From: an uncultured Paracoccaceae bacterium
Lineage (GTDB): Bacteria > Pseudomonadota > Alphaproteobacteria > Rhodobacterales > Rhodobacteraceae
DNA length: 39,713 bases
Reading direction: 5' to 3'
NCBI GenBank assembly: GCA_937931795.1
Contig: CALHAP010000162.1
Location: forward strand, 1 to 39,713
Shown: positions 26,723 to 35,688 of the stretch, in pieces
Layout of the letters: every line of letters starts with the position of its first letter
Numbering within the stretch: position 1 is the stretch's first letter
The notes under the pieces: model-generated
Database searches by the model: none
What the model was told of the DNA's origin: nothing
The model's input: the letters and a program-made list of their open reading frames with translations, nothing else
Made by a program: the position numbers and the translations under genes

Positions 26723-28120
26723 TCAATTCGCATCCACATGAGCCACGCGACCGCCCGCCTTGGAGGATGTGACAACCCCAAGTGATTTAAGTTTCCGGTG
26801 CAGGGCAGACCGCTCCATACCGACAAAACTGGCGGTGCGCGATATATTGCCCCCAAAGCGGTTGATCTGCGTCAACAAATACTCGCGCTCGAACAATTCG
26901 CGGGCCTCTCGCAGAGGCAAGGTCGCGAGACCACCCGACAGCACCACCCGGCCCTCTTCAGCCCCCGTTTCTTCGACCGATGGCAGTTCTTTGGCCGTGA
27001 TCGGGTCATTGCTTTCGCCCAAGATCAACACGCGCTCAACGACGTTTTTCAACTGGCGCACATTGCCCGGCCAGATCATCGTTTGCAGCAGAGCCTTGGC
27101 ATCATCGGCCAGTTTGCGCAGTGGCAGGCCCTGAGCCTTGTTCAGCATGTCGATGAAATGTTCAGCGAGCAGCGGGATATCTTCGCGGCGTTCTTCGAGG
27201 CTGGGCACCTCGATCGGGACCACATTCAGACGGTGATACAACTCTTGGCGCAGCATGCCGTCGTCAATCGCTGCCTGCAAATCGCGGTTGGACGATGAGA
27301 TCACGCGCAGATCGACCTGCACCTTGTCATTGCCGCCAACACGTTGAAAGGATTGATCTACCAGAACGCGCAGGATCTTGGCCTGCGTCCCATTGGGCAT
27401 CTCGGCAATCTCGTCAAAGTAGATAACGCCACCATTGGCCTGCTCCAACAGACCTTTCTCGATCCCCTTTTCCGGGCTTTCTTTGCCGAACAGCACCTCT
27501 TCCATGCGGTCAGGCTCAATCGAAGCCGAATTGACTATGACAAATGGCGCAGAAGCACGGTTGGAATTGGCGTGAATATACCGCGCGGCGATTTCCTTGC
27601 CAGAACCGGATTGGCCCGACAACATCACCCGGCCGTTGGATTTCGTCACTTTATCCAGCTGCGATTTCAGCGCGCGGAATATACCGCTATCGCCCAGCAT
27701 ATCCGCAGGCGGCGCATCGCCGCGTTTCAGCTCGACGTTTTCACGGCGCAAACGGCTGGTTTCCATCGCGCGACGGATCACGACCATCAATTGGTCAATG
27801 TTGAACGGTTTTTCGATGAAATCATAGGCGCCCTGTTTGATCGCCGCGACCGCAATTTCGATATTGCCATGGCCCGAGATAATGACAATCGGCACATCGG
27901 GGTGATCACGCTTCACTGATTTTAGGATATCAATCCCGTCCATCCGGCTGTCTTTGAGCCAAATATCGAGGATCATCAGCGCCGGCGGCTCCTTTTCGAT
28001 CTCGGCCATGCATTGATCAGACGTGCCTGCGAGACGGGTGGTGAAGCCTTCGTCGATCAGAATATCCGAGATCAGCTCGCGGATATCGCGTTCGTCGTCC
28101 GTGATTAGAATATCGCCCAT
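26723..28120 (-). CDS. ntrX: Nitrogen/redox response regulator NtrX
   Basis: A 465-residue AAA+ response regulator. Receiver domain with the phosphorylated Asp at D52 (LMILDIWLKD), AAA+ domain with Walker A SGQSGSGKE and Walker B-like IYFDEIAEM, and a C-terminal Fis-type HTH (NISRTASFVGMERSALHRKL). The segment between FVIVNSASIEPDRMEEVLFG and GLLEQANGG lacks the GAFTGA loop that contacts sigma-54; it reads KESPEKGIEK instead. NtrX is the partner of NtrY and in Rhodobacterales and Brucella links to nitrogen and redox control and envelope genes. The ribosome site is GAGGG. Seven bases separate it from ntrY. Confidence 0.95.
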   Translation of the reverse strand: MGDILITDDERDIRELISDILIDEGFTTRLAGTSDQCMAEIEKEPPALMILDIWLKDSRMDGIDILKSVKRDHPDVPIVIISGHGNIEIAVAAIKQGAYDFIEKPFNIDQLMVVIRRAMETSRLRRENVELKRGDAPPADMLGDSGIFRALKSQLDKVTKSNGRVMLSGQSGSGKEIAARYIHANSNRASAPFVIVNSASIEPDRMEEVLFGKESPEKGIEKGLLEQANGGVIYFDEIAEMPNGTQAKILRVLVDQSFQRVGGNDKVQVDLRVISSSNRDLQAAIDDGMLRQELYHRLNVVPIEVPSLEERREDIPLLAEHFIDMLNKAQGLPLRKLADDAKALLQTMIWPGNVRQLKNVVERVLILGESNDPITAKELPSVEETGAEEGRVVLSGGLATLPLREARELFEREYLLTQINRFGGNISRTASFVGMERSALHRKLKSLGVVTSSKAGGRVAHVDAN

Positions 28121-28127
28121 AGTACCC

Positions 28128-30377
28128 TCATTCTGCTGCTTTTTGGTGCTCCCCGGCTGCCTGAGGCAACGTGGGGAGAGTTATGATGGCGGCGGCCCCT
28201 GCGTGGGTGCCCCCGTCGAAAATATCCGCATCTTGCAACACCAGCGTACCGCCGTGTTCCTCGATGATTTTTTTGACAATCGGCAAACCGAGACCCGTGC
28301 CCTTGTCGCGTGTCGTCACATAGGGCTCAAACAGCCGGGATCTGTCCTCGGGCAGGCCGATACCGTTGTCTTGGACCGTGATCGTGGCCACATCGTCGTC
28401 CTGCTCGAACGCCACTTGGATCTTGCGCGCGTAATCAGGCGCGTCGTGCTTTTCCACATAGCTTTCAATCGCTTCGCCCGCGTTCTTCAACACGTTTGTC
28501 AGCGCTTGTGTGATCATCGTTTGATCGACATTGGCAAGTACAGGTGCCTCAATGAGGTCAGCTTCAAATGCGACATCGGGCTGCCCCGCGTCCTGCAACA
28601 AGACCGCGTCACGCACGACCGTGCTCAGGTCGGTCACATTGCGTTCAGGTTCAGGCATCCGCGCGAATTTTGAGAAATCATCCACGATACGGCGTAGGTC
28701 ATTTGTTTGGCGCACAATGACATCGGACAGCTGTTCCAGCACGTCCTGCTCATCGCCGACCTTGGATCGAAATTTGCGCTTGATCCGTTCTGCCGACAGC
28801 TGGATTGGGGTCAGCGGGTTTTTGATCTCATGTGCGATGCGCCGCGCCACATCGCCCCAAGCCGCCATGCGTTGGGCCGTCACCAGATTGGTCACGTCAT
28901 CAAACGAGATCACGTAGCCTTCCAGCACGCCATCGTCGATCAGGCGAGGTGACATGCGCACCAGTAATGTCTCGTGCCGCCCGGAGCGAACCACATTCAC
29001 TTGGTCTTCGACCACTTCGCGCGCGTCCGATTTCAGGCTGTGAAACAGAGGTGCGAACTCTGGGATGGCCATGTGCAGGGGCGTCTCTTCGGTCACATCA
29101 TCTAAGCGCAACAGCGCGTAGGCAGAGCGGTTTGCAAATTTTAGCCCGCCGTCTTCGTCCAGACCCACGACGCCGGAGGTGACCGACGAAAGTACGGAAT
29201 CAAACAACCTGCGCCGTTCCTCGATCTGGCCCGTGTTGTTCAACAATTCATTGCGCTGCGCGTTCAATTGGGCGGTCATCTGGTTAAAATGGCGACCCAA
29301 CTGCCCAATCTCGTCCCCATGATCATCCTCGATCACCTGCACGCTGAGATCACCTGCCCCGACCCGTTGCGATGCCGATACCAGCCGCCCTACAGGTCGC
29401 GCGAGCCGTTCTGCGAACCACAATCCCAGCCAGATTGCCGCCAAAATCAAAATAACCGCAAACCCGATATAGAGCAGGCCAAACTCAAACAAGATCTGCC
29501 CGCGATCTTGTTCAATTTGGTTATAGAGAGCGACGGTCTCTTTGGTTTCATCGAGCAAAGACAGGATGTTACCGTCCACCACCCGCGTCACATAGAGATA
29601 CCGATTTTGAAAGCCCGCCATGGGCAGCAGCGCGCGAAATTCGTTGTTGGCATAGTCTTCGATGATCAAAACGCCGCTGTCGATGGCAAGATCGAAATCC
29701 AGCGGCGATGGTGCTTCAAAGTCGAACTCGTAGGATTGCGGACCACGCGCGCGAATGCGGCCCACACCGTCGATCACGAAGGTTTCTGTCAACTCGGGGA
29801 ACTGCGGTCCAAAGAGCGACAGCACCTGACGCAATTCACCGTCGTTCATGAAAAAACTGCGCCGTCGTTCCGCGTTGATCCGGCCTGCCAGCGCGCGCGC
29901 ATCGCGGGTGACGTCTTGGCGGTGCTCGGCCTCGTAGGCTTGCGCTGCGTTCAGTGAGCTGCCGAGCACATTACCGACGCGATTGGAAAACCAACCCTCT
30001 AATCCGACGTTGATGGTCAGTACTGAGAACACCGCCACCAGAACGGTCGGGATCAGCGCCAGCAACGCGAATGTGCCGGTCAAACGCAGATGCAGCTTGG
30101 AGCCTGCGGATTTATTGCGCCGTGCAGACACCATCCGCGTGATCCGCTGCGCCACGAGGGCCGCCACAACCAGAACATACACCAAATCGACCAGCAGGAT
30201 CAGCCGCAGTGCTGGATCGCTGCCCGCGCCATCTAGGGGACCGAGCACAGTATAGGTCAGCGCCGCCAGCACGGGCCCCAGAATGACGAGGCCCAAGGTG
30301 GCCGCACTCTGAACGCGCCGTTGGCGTCGCCATCGGTTGAATCGCTTCAACGAGGATCCGGATAGGGATCGCCTCAC
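28128..30377 (-). CDS. ntrY: Sensor histidine kinase NtrY
   Basis: A 749-residue membrane kinase. Three N-terminal helices (about 28-46, 58-76, 97-120), an extracytoplasmic domain, a fourth helix (about 300-320), then HAMP (ARPVGRLVSASQRVG), PAS, HisKA with [15 protein letters not shown], and HATPase_c with LTNVLKNAGEAI, VQDNGIGLP and GTGLGLPIVKK. It phosphorylates NtrX. It starts with GTG, with AAGG nine bases upstream; no ATG start lies near. A 93-bp gap separates it from ntrC, which may hold an extra promoter, though none is clear. Confidence 0.95.
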   Translation of the reverse strand: MRRSLSGSSLKRFNRWRRQRRVQSAATLGLVILGPVLAALTYTVLGPLDGAGSDPALRLILLVDLVYVLVVAALVAQRITRMVSARRNKSAGSKLHLRLTGTFALLALIPTVLVAVFSVLTINVGLEGWFSNRVGNVLGSSLNAAQAYEAEHRQDVTRDARALAGRINAERRRSFFMNDGELRQVLSLFGPQFPELTETFVIDGVGRIRARGPQSYEFDFEAPSPLDFDLAIDSGVLIIEDYANNEFRALLPMAGFQNRYLYVTRVVDGNILSLLDETKETVALYNQIEQDRGQILFEFGLLYIGFAVILILAAIWLGLWFAERLARPVGRLVSASQRVGAGDLSVQVIEDDHGDEIGQLGRHFNQMTAQLNAQRNELLNNTGQIEERRRLFDSVLSSVTSGVVGLDEDGGLKFANRSAYALLRLDDVTEETPLHMAIPEFAPLFHSLKSDAREVVEDQVNVVRSGRHETLLVRMSPRLIDDGVLEGYVISFDDVTNLVTAQRMAAWGDVARRIAHEIKNPLTPIQLSAERIKRKFRSKVGDEQDVLEQLSDVIVRQTNDLRRIVDDFSKFARMPEPERNVTDLSTVVRDAVLLQDAGQPDVAFEADLIEAPVLANVDQTMITQALTNVLKNAGEAIESYVEKHDAPDYARKIQVAFEQDDDVATITVQDNGIGLPEDRSRLFEPYVTTRDKGTGLGLPIVKKIIEEHGGTLVLQDADIFDGGTHAGAAAIITLPTLPQAAGEHQKAAE

Positions 30378-30470
30378 TGCTGTTCGCCTTTTATTTCAGG
30401 GCCTTAGCCCTACCGCATGCTCGTCTGTGATCTTGACCCGTACCGGGACTGCCACAGTTATGTTGCGGTT

Positions 30471-31838
30471 TTACATCAATTTGCGGCGGCGTGTCACGCG
30501 AATATCGAGGTCAGTGATCTTTTTACGCAGCGTGTTCCGATTTATCCCAAGTAAATCAGCGCATTTGGCTTGATTTCCGGCTGTTGCATCAAGCGCAATT
30601 TCCAGCAGCGGCGCTTCGACCTCGCGCAATATCCGCTGATACAGACCCGGCGGGGGCAGTGCCCCACCATGCAGATCAAAATACCGCCGCAAGTGTTTCT
30701 CGACTGAACCAGACAGTTTGTCTGCGTCCCCTGTGCGGACCGGTTCCATGGCGGGTTGATTGCCCAACACGGCCTCCAGCTCGCTGCGCGTGATGCTCTC
30801 TTCGGCGGCGGTCATGACCAAACGGCGGGCGGTATTTTCCAGCTGCCGCACATTGCCGGGCCAGCTGTAGATCCGCGCAAGTTCCGCCGCGCCGTCTGAA
30901 AAGCTACGCTTGGGCAGACCATCACGTGCAGCCCGCGCAAAGAAATGATCCGCCAACAGCGGAATATCATCGACCCGTTCGCGCAAGGACGGCACAGCCA
31001 GCGTCACCCCACCGATGCGGTAGAACAGGTCTTCGCGAAAGTCGCCACGCTCCATCCGCTGCGCCAGATCGGACTGCGAGGTCGCCAAAACGCTCGGCCC
31101 GGCATCCCCTAGCTGGTCCAGCATCCGCACAACCCGCGACTGGATATCAGGGTCTAGATCGGCCACCTCGTCCAGCAGCATCGTCCCGCCCTTGACCCGC
31201 GACAGGACCGTTTCGGGGCCATCGAACCCTTTGAGATCGGCATTGGTGATGGTGACAAAAGGCAGTGACCTGCGGTCGGAAAAATCATGTATCGCGCGCG
31301 CGATCAGGGATTTGCCCGTCCCACTTTCGCCCGTAATCAGCACCGGCAATGACGCGTTCATCACCCGTGCGACCAACCGGTACAGCGCTTGCATCGCCGC
31401 CGTGCGCCCGACCAAGGGCAGATCGCTTTCGATCACATCGGCGGATTGCGCGACGGGTGTTTGCGGGGCACGCCGTTTGACGTCCAAGGCGCGGGCCGCC
31501 CGTTTCATCAGATCAGGCAGATCGAACGGCTTGGGCAGATAATCATAGGCGTCGGCTTCGGCGGCCTGAATGGCGGTGGTGATTGTGTTCTGCGCTGAGA
31601 TCACGATCACTGGCATACCCGGGCGGGCTTTTGCGATCAGGGGCAGTTGCTCCAAGCCATTGCCGTCGGGCATCATCACATCGGAAATAACCAGATCACC
31701 TTTGCCTTCATCGACCCAGCGCATCAAGGTCACCAGCGACGATGTCGCATGCACTTTGCATCCAGCGCGCGTCAACGCCTGTGTGAGAACGGTCCGTATG
31801 GTCCGGTCATCGTCGGCTACGAGTATGGTTCCGTCCAT
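30471..31838 (-). CDS. ntrC: Nitrogen response regulator NtrC, Rhodobacter type
   Basis: A 455-residue response regulator activated by NtrB. Receiver with D53 ([10 protein letters not shown]), AAA+ domain with Walker [11 protein letters not shown] and Walker [10 protein letters not shown], arginine-rich sensor segment [14 protein letters not shown], and a Fis-type HTH ([19 protein letters not shown]). Between [12 protein letters not shown] and [13 protein letters not shown] the GAFTGA loop is missing entirely. In Rhodobacter capsulatus the NtrC protein with this deletion is known to work with sigma-70 rather than sigma-54, so the same is expected here. The start overlaps the ntrB stop (ATGA). 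Confidence 0.96.
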   Translation of the reverse strand: MDGTILVADDDRTIRTVLTQALTRAGCKVHATSSLVTLMRWVDEGKGDLVISDVMMPDGNGLEQLPLIAKARPGMPVIVISAQNTITTAIQAAEADAYDYLPKPFDLPDLMKRAARALDVKRRAPQTPVAQSADVIESDLPLVGRTAAMQALYRLVARVMNASLPVLITGESGTGKSLIARAIHDFSDRRSLPFVTITNADLKGFDGPETVLSRVKGGTMLLDEVADLDPDIQSRVVRMLDQLGDAGPSVLATSQSDLAQRMERGDFREDLFYRIGGVTLAVPSLRERVDDIPLLADHFFARAARDGLPKRSFSDGAAELARIYSWPGNVRQLENTARRLVMTAAEESITRSELEAVLGNQPAMEPVRTGDADKLSGSVEKHLRRYFDLHGGALPPPGLYQRILREVEAPLLEIALDATAGNQAKCADLLGINRNTLRKKITDLDIRVTRRRKLM

Positions 31839-32917
31839 CAGGAAACTCCATCAACATCAGGGGTATCGGGCGCGCGCGGCAATGAGAGGCGGAACACCGT
31901 TCGTCCGGGCTTGGACGACACGCTGATCCATCCGCCCATATCGGCCATCAGTTTGGACACCAGCGCGAGGCCAAGCCCTGTTCCGTTTTCGCGACCCGAC
32001 ACGAAGGGTTCGAAAATACTATCGGCAATCGCAGGTGGTAGGCCCGGTCCATTGTCGATCACTTCGATTTGCAGCGGCAAACGGGCAAAACTGTCATCGG
32101 CGCGCTGCACGCGCAGGGCCGCATCATAATAGGTGTGCAACGTGATTGTGCCACCGGGCTGACCGGCCTGCGCTGCGTTTTTGAGCAAATTCAAGACCAC
32201 CTGCAACAACTGATCAGGGTCCGCCATCGTGCGCGGCAGCGACGGATCATAGTCCTCAACCATCATCATATTGGCGGCATATCCGACCGAAGCCGATTTG
32301 CGCGCCCGGTCAAGGATGTCATGCAAGTTGATCGGCTTTAGCTCGGCGGGCAGGATATTGCCGAACTGTTCGACCTGTTCGAGCAATTTCACGATACGCC
32401 GCGATTCTTCGACAATGAGGTCGGTCAGCTCGCGGTCGTCGCTGGCCAAATTCATCGACAGTAATTGTGCGGCCCCGGTGATCCCTGCAAGCGGGTTTTT
32501 GATCTCATGGGCCAGCATTTCCGCCATCCCAATTGCAGATTTGGCCGCCTTGCCCGAGGCGTTGCTTTGGATCATCCGGTCCGCGATCTCGCGCGGTCTG
32601 ATCTGCAAGATAACGCTGCCGGGCGTGTCGAACAAGGGTGCTATCGCCAGACTGCACAACGTCGCCCCCCGCTGCTGGCTGCCTACTTTGATGTCATTGA
32701 TATGCAGGGCGGACTGCTGTGCGCGCACCCGTTGCAGCATCCGCAGGATCGGCGGCTCAAATGAGATTTTTGCATCCAATGGCCGCCCGACGAGGCTCTG
32801 CGACGATAAGTTCAGAAACGCCTCTCCGAGCGCGTTGACCTCTGTGACGCAATCGCGCGCATCCACAATCAGGGACGGGATCGGCAGAGAGTTCCAGAGC
32901 CCCTGATCTTGGATCAT
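31838..32917 (-). CDS. ntrB: Nitrogen sensor histidine kinase NtrB
   Basis: A 359-residue soluble kinase/phosphatase that transmits nitrogen status, through PII proteins, to NtrC. N-terminal PAS domain ([20 protein letters not shown]), phosphorylated His in [15 protein letters not shown]-box [12 protein letters not shown]1 [10 protein letters not shown]2 [11 protein letters not shown]. It overlaps dusB and ntrC by four bases on either side. No membrane segment, as expected. Confidence 0.96.
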   Translation of the reverse strand: MIQDQGLWNSLPIPSLIVDARDCVTEVNALGEAFLNLSSQSLVGRPLDAKISFEPPILRMLQRVRAQQSALHINDIKVGSQQRGATLCSLAIAPLFDTPGSVILQIRPREIADRMIQSNASGKAAKSAIGMAEMLAHEIKNPLAGITGAAQLLSMNLASDDRELTDLIVEESRRIVKLLEQVEQFGNILPAELKPINLHDILDRARKSASVGYAANMMMVEDYDPSLPRTMADPDQLLQVVLNLLKNAAQAGQPGGTITLHTYYDAALRVQRADDSFARLPLQIEVIDNGPGLPPAIADSIFEPFVSGRENGTGLGLALVSKLMADMGGWISVSSKPGRTVFRLSLPRAPDTPDVDGVS

Positions 32918-33906
32918 GCCGCCACCTGATGTGCGCCGTCCAGGGCCACAGGCAACAGCGCAAGGACTTCGGCGGGATCGTTTTGCGTTAGGATGCTACG
33001 GCGAATGTCGCGTGGTGTTTGGGCCACGTCCATATACCAGCCCAGATGTTTGCGCGCAGACCGCAGCCCCAATGCGCTTCCATAGAACCCCAGCATATCC
33101 TCGTAGTGCCCGGCGACCATATCAACAAATGCAGGCCCCATGGGCTGTCTCGGGGCGTCAGTGCCGGCCAAATCTGCCGCAATCTGCGCCACCTGCCAAG
33201 GCCGTCCCTGCGCACCGCGCCCCACCATAAACCCCGCAGCCCCGGACCGGCGCAGAGCCGTGCGCGCGGTGCCCGTGTCAACGATATCGCCATTTGCAAT
33301 CACTGGAATGCTGACGGCTTGGGCAATATCTGCAATGGCGCGCCAATCGGCGGAGCCTTTGTAAAACTGTTGTCTCGTGCGGCCATGGACGGTGACCAAT
33401 TGCACACCCGCGTCTTGGGCCCGGCGTGCGACATGGGCCGCATTGAGGCAATCCACGTCCCAGCCCAGCCGGGTTTTGAGCGTCACGGGGATCGTCACCG
33501 CCCCCACGACTGCCTCGATCAATCGCAACGCATGATCCGGGTCGCGCAACAGTGCAGAGCCTGAATTGCCACCTGTGACCTTTTTCGCGGGGCAGCCCAT
33601 GTTGATGTCGACGATCTGCGCGCCGCGGGCTTCGACCATGCGGGCGGCTTCGGCCATCCAATGCGCTTCGCGGCCCGCGATCTGCACGGCCGTGTTGGTT
33701 TGATCCAAGCCCAGCTCGGCCCGGTCGCGAACGGATTGCTTGGCCTGCACCATTTCGCGGCTGGCGACCATTTCAGACACCACCCAGCCCGCACCAAAGC
33801 TGGACACGAGCTTGCGAAACGGCAGGTCAGTGATCCCAGCCAAAGGGGCCAAGACCGCAGGAACGCGGGCCATGCCGTCTGAAAGGGTGATGGAGGTCAA
33901 TGCCAC
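32914..33906 (-). CDS. dusB: tRNA-dihydrouridine synthase DusB (NifR3)
   Basis: A 330-residue FMN-dependent enzyme that reduces uridines in the D-loop of tRNA. N-terminal LAPLAGITDLPFRKL, catalytic Cys C105 in VDINMGCPAKKV, TLKTRLGW, LVTVHGRTRQQFYKG, IANGDIVD and GAAGFMVGRGAQGRPW. It was first named nifR3 because it heads the ntrBC operon in alphaproteobacteria, as here. The GTG start 33906 has GAGAAG upstream; an alternative is ATG 33873. It is the first gene of the leftward ntr cluster. Confidence 0.96.
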   Translation of the reverse strand: MALTSITLSDGMARVPAVLAPLAGITDLPFRKLVSSFGAGWVVSEMVASREMVQAKQSVRDRAELGLDQTNTAVQIAGREAHWMAEAARMVEARGAQIVDINMGCPAKKVTGGNSGSALLRDPDHALRLIEAVVGAVTIPVTLKTRLGWDVDCLNAAHVARRAQDAGVQLVTVHGRTRQQFYKGSADWRAIADIAQAVSIPVIANGDIVDTGTARTALRRSGAAGFMVGRGAQGRPWQVAQIAADLAGTDAPRQPMGPAFVDMVAGHYEDMLGFYGSALGLRSARKHLGWYMDVAQTPRDIRRSILTQNDPAEVLALLPVALDGAHQVAA

Positions 33907-34097
33907 AAAGCCAACTTCTCAATTTTCCTGACTGAGGTAGCGCGGCGCTGACAGCGCATCAACGAAAACGCACAGAAAAACAGGGCTGAAAACAACATTT
34001 GCCTAATTTTTAATCGCAAGCTCTGAGGCGCAAGGCATTGCGTGTCACACCGTCGAACCGTACCTATCATGCTAATTTGATGAAAAGGCGCGCGCAG
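33907..34097. promoter_or_regulatory. Divergent intergenic region dusB / ispF
   Basis: A 191-bp AT-rich gap that must carry the promoters of the ntr cluster (leftward) and of ispF-pgpA-cinA (rightward). TATCAT at 34067-34072 is a possible rightward -10; on the minus strand the AATTAAAAATTAGG-like stretch near 34005-34020 is a candidate AT-rich -10 area. No sigma-54 motif and no ispD remnant seen. Confidence 0.4.
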
Positions 34098-34577
34098 ATG
34101 GATATCAGACTTGGCAATGGCTATGACGTCCACCGCTTTGGTGAGGGCGACCATGTGACACTGTGCGGTGTGGCTGTGCCGTTTACGCGCGGATTGCAGG
34201 GGCATTCCGATGCGGATGTTGGCATGCATGCGGTGACCGATGCAATCTATGGGGCGCTGGCACGCGGCGATATCGGTCAACATTTCCCGCCCAGCGACCC
34301 CCAGTGGAAAGGGGCCGATAGCGCGATATTTTTGACCCATGCCTGCGCATTGGCCCGCGACATGGGGTATGAGATATCTAACGCCGACTGCACATTGGTC
34401 TGTGAGTTTCCCAAAATCGGTCCGGTATCAGACCAAATGCGCGAACGCATGGCCGAGATTTTGGGCATTGATGCGGACCGGATGTCCGTCAAAGCGACCA
34501 CATCGGAACAACTGGGATTTACCGGGCGCGGCGAGGGGATTGCGGCATTGGCGACCGTTGCTTTGGTCGCGCCATGA
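34098..34577 (+). CDS. ispF: 2-C-methyl-D-erythritol 2,4-cyclodiphosphate synthase IspF
   Basis: A 159-residue enzyme of the MEP isoprenoid pathway, forming the cyclodiphosphate from the CDP-ME phosphate. Metal ligands Asp and His are in GNGYDVHRF (D10, H12); [20 protein letters not shown] and [18 protein letters not shown] are the family signatures, and [17 protein letters not shown] closes it. In several Rhodobacterales IspD and IspF are fused or adjacent; here the protein has only the IspF part and no ispD is nearby. Start moved from the track's 34038 to ATG 34098, which gives the normal length. It overlaps pgpA by four bases. Confidence 0.96.
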   Translation: MDIRLGNGYDVHRFGEGDHVTLCGVAVPFTRGLQGHSDADVGMHAVTDAIYGALARGDIGQHFPPSDPQWKGADSAIFLTHACALARDMGYEISNADCTLVCEFPKIGPVSDQMRERMAEILGIDADRMSVKATTSEQLGFTGRGEGIAALATVALVAP

Positions 34578-35068
34578 TGCATTGGGTCGCGACTTTTGGC
34601 GGGGTGGGGCATATTCGCCCTGCGCCGGGCACGTGGGGGTCGCTGGCCGCTCTGCCCGCCGGCTATGCAGTGCATTTGCTCGGAGGGCCGATCCTGCTGG
34701 TGCTTGCGATCATTGCCGCCGCATACTTTGGTTGGCGCGCGACAGTGGCCGAAATCGCGGGCCAAGACGACCATGATCCTAGCCATGTGGTGATCGACGA
34801 AGTTGCGGGCCAATGGATAGCCCTTTTGCCCGTATCCGCAGGGGCCGCTTGGACGGGCGTGTCGATACTGGCGCTGTGGCCCGGTATTGTCGTGGCTTTC
34901 GCGCTGTTTCGATTATTTGACATCACCAAATGGGGGCCCATCGGCACAGCTGATCGCAGAGGTGACGCTTGGGGCGTGATGCTGGACGATTTGATTGCCG
35001 GGTTTTTTGCTGCCGTGGGCGTTGTTGGGATCGCCGCTGTCGCTCATGGAATTATGCGCGCGCTATGA
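34574..35068 (+). CDS. pgpA: Phosphatidylglycerophosphatase A
   Basis: A 164-residue inner-membrane enzyme that dephosphorylates phosphatidylglycerophosphate to phosphatidylglycerol. The N-terminal [18 protein letters not shown] and the [15 protein letters not shown] signature with acidic metal ligands are clear, then [18 protein letters not shown] and several hydrophobic helices. Both ends overlap neighbours by four bases, so ispF, pgpA and cinA form a coupled unit. Confidence 0.94.
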   Translation: MMHWVATFGGVGHIRPAPGTWGSLAALPAGYAVHLLGGPILLVLAIIAAAYFGWRATVAEIAGQDDHDPSHVVIDEVAGQWIALLPVSAGAAWTGVSILALWPGIVVAFALFRLFDITKWGPIGTADRRGDAWGVMLDDLIAGFFAAVGVVGIAAVAHGIMRAL

Positions 35069-35544
35069 GGGGTGTCGCAGATATCCTGCGCCATGCGCGC
35101 GAAAAGGGGCTGCGCATTGCCACAGCGGAAAGCTGCACGGGCGGCATGGTCGCTGTCAGCCTGACCGACATGCCCGGATCGTCGGACGTGTTTGAGCGCG
35201 GCTTTGTGACCTATTCGAACGCCGCAAAGCGCGACATGCTCGGCGTGCGTGCTGACACGTTAGAGGCACATGGGGCCGTTTCAGAACAGGTCGCACGTGA
35301 GATGGCATATGGGGCCTGTGCGCACTCCGGCGCGAATATCGCCGTCTCAATCACCGGAATCGCAGGGCCCGGTGGGTCCGAGTTCAAGCCCGAGGGCCGG
35401 GTGTGTTTTGGCCTAACGCGGCACGGCACAACGACGACGCAGACGCTCGAATTTGGCGCTTTGGGCCGCGATGCTGTGCGCCGAGCCGCACGGGATCATG
35501 CCCTCGACATGCTTTTGCCTGCGGTTTTGCAAAGCGATAGCTAA
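35065..35544 (+). CDS. CinA C-terminal family protein (nicotinamide-nucleotide amidase-like)
   Basis: A 159-residue protein matching the C-terminal domain of CinA alone (PncC type): ILRHAREKGLRIATAESCTGGMVAVSLTDMPGSS, GFVTYSNAAKRDMLGV, and SITGIAGPGGSEFKPEGRV. PncC deamidates nicotinamide mononucleotide to the mononucleotide of nicotinic acid, recycling NAD. The N-terminal CinA domain is absent, which is common. The true start is ATG 35065, overlapping the pgpA stop; the track's extra 32 residues are out of phase with pgpA and unsupported. Confidence 0.92.
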   Translation: MRGVADILRHAREKGLRIATAESCTGGMVAVSLTDMPGSSDVFERGFVTYSNAAKRDMLGVRADTLEAHGAVSEQVAREMAYGACAHSGANIAVSITGIAGPGGSEFKPEGRVCFGLTRHGTTTTQTLEFGALGRDAVRRAARDHALDMLLPAVLQSDS

Positions 35545-35688
35545 ACCAGCAGCGTCGCGCTTTAGTCGCACAAAAATTATGCACATTGCGAACGCGGGCT
35601 GCAAAATATCGCCCCCGACTGATTCGGTCTTTTCACTTGCGCAGCTATCCCCGACAGACCCGTGAACCGAAAATTGGGGGGATGAGAG

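Noticed and set aside
35545-35688. Possible sigma-54 promoter ahead of amt
   Set aside because: No TGGCAC-N5-TTGC pattern with correct spacing; TCGCAC and TGCAC stretches are two bases too far apart and lack the -24 GG.
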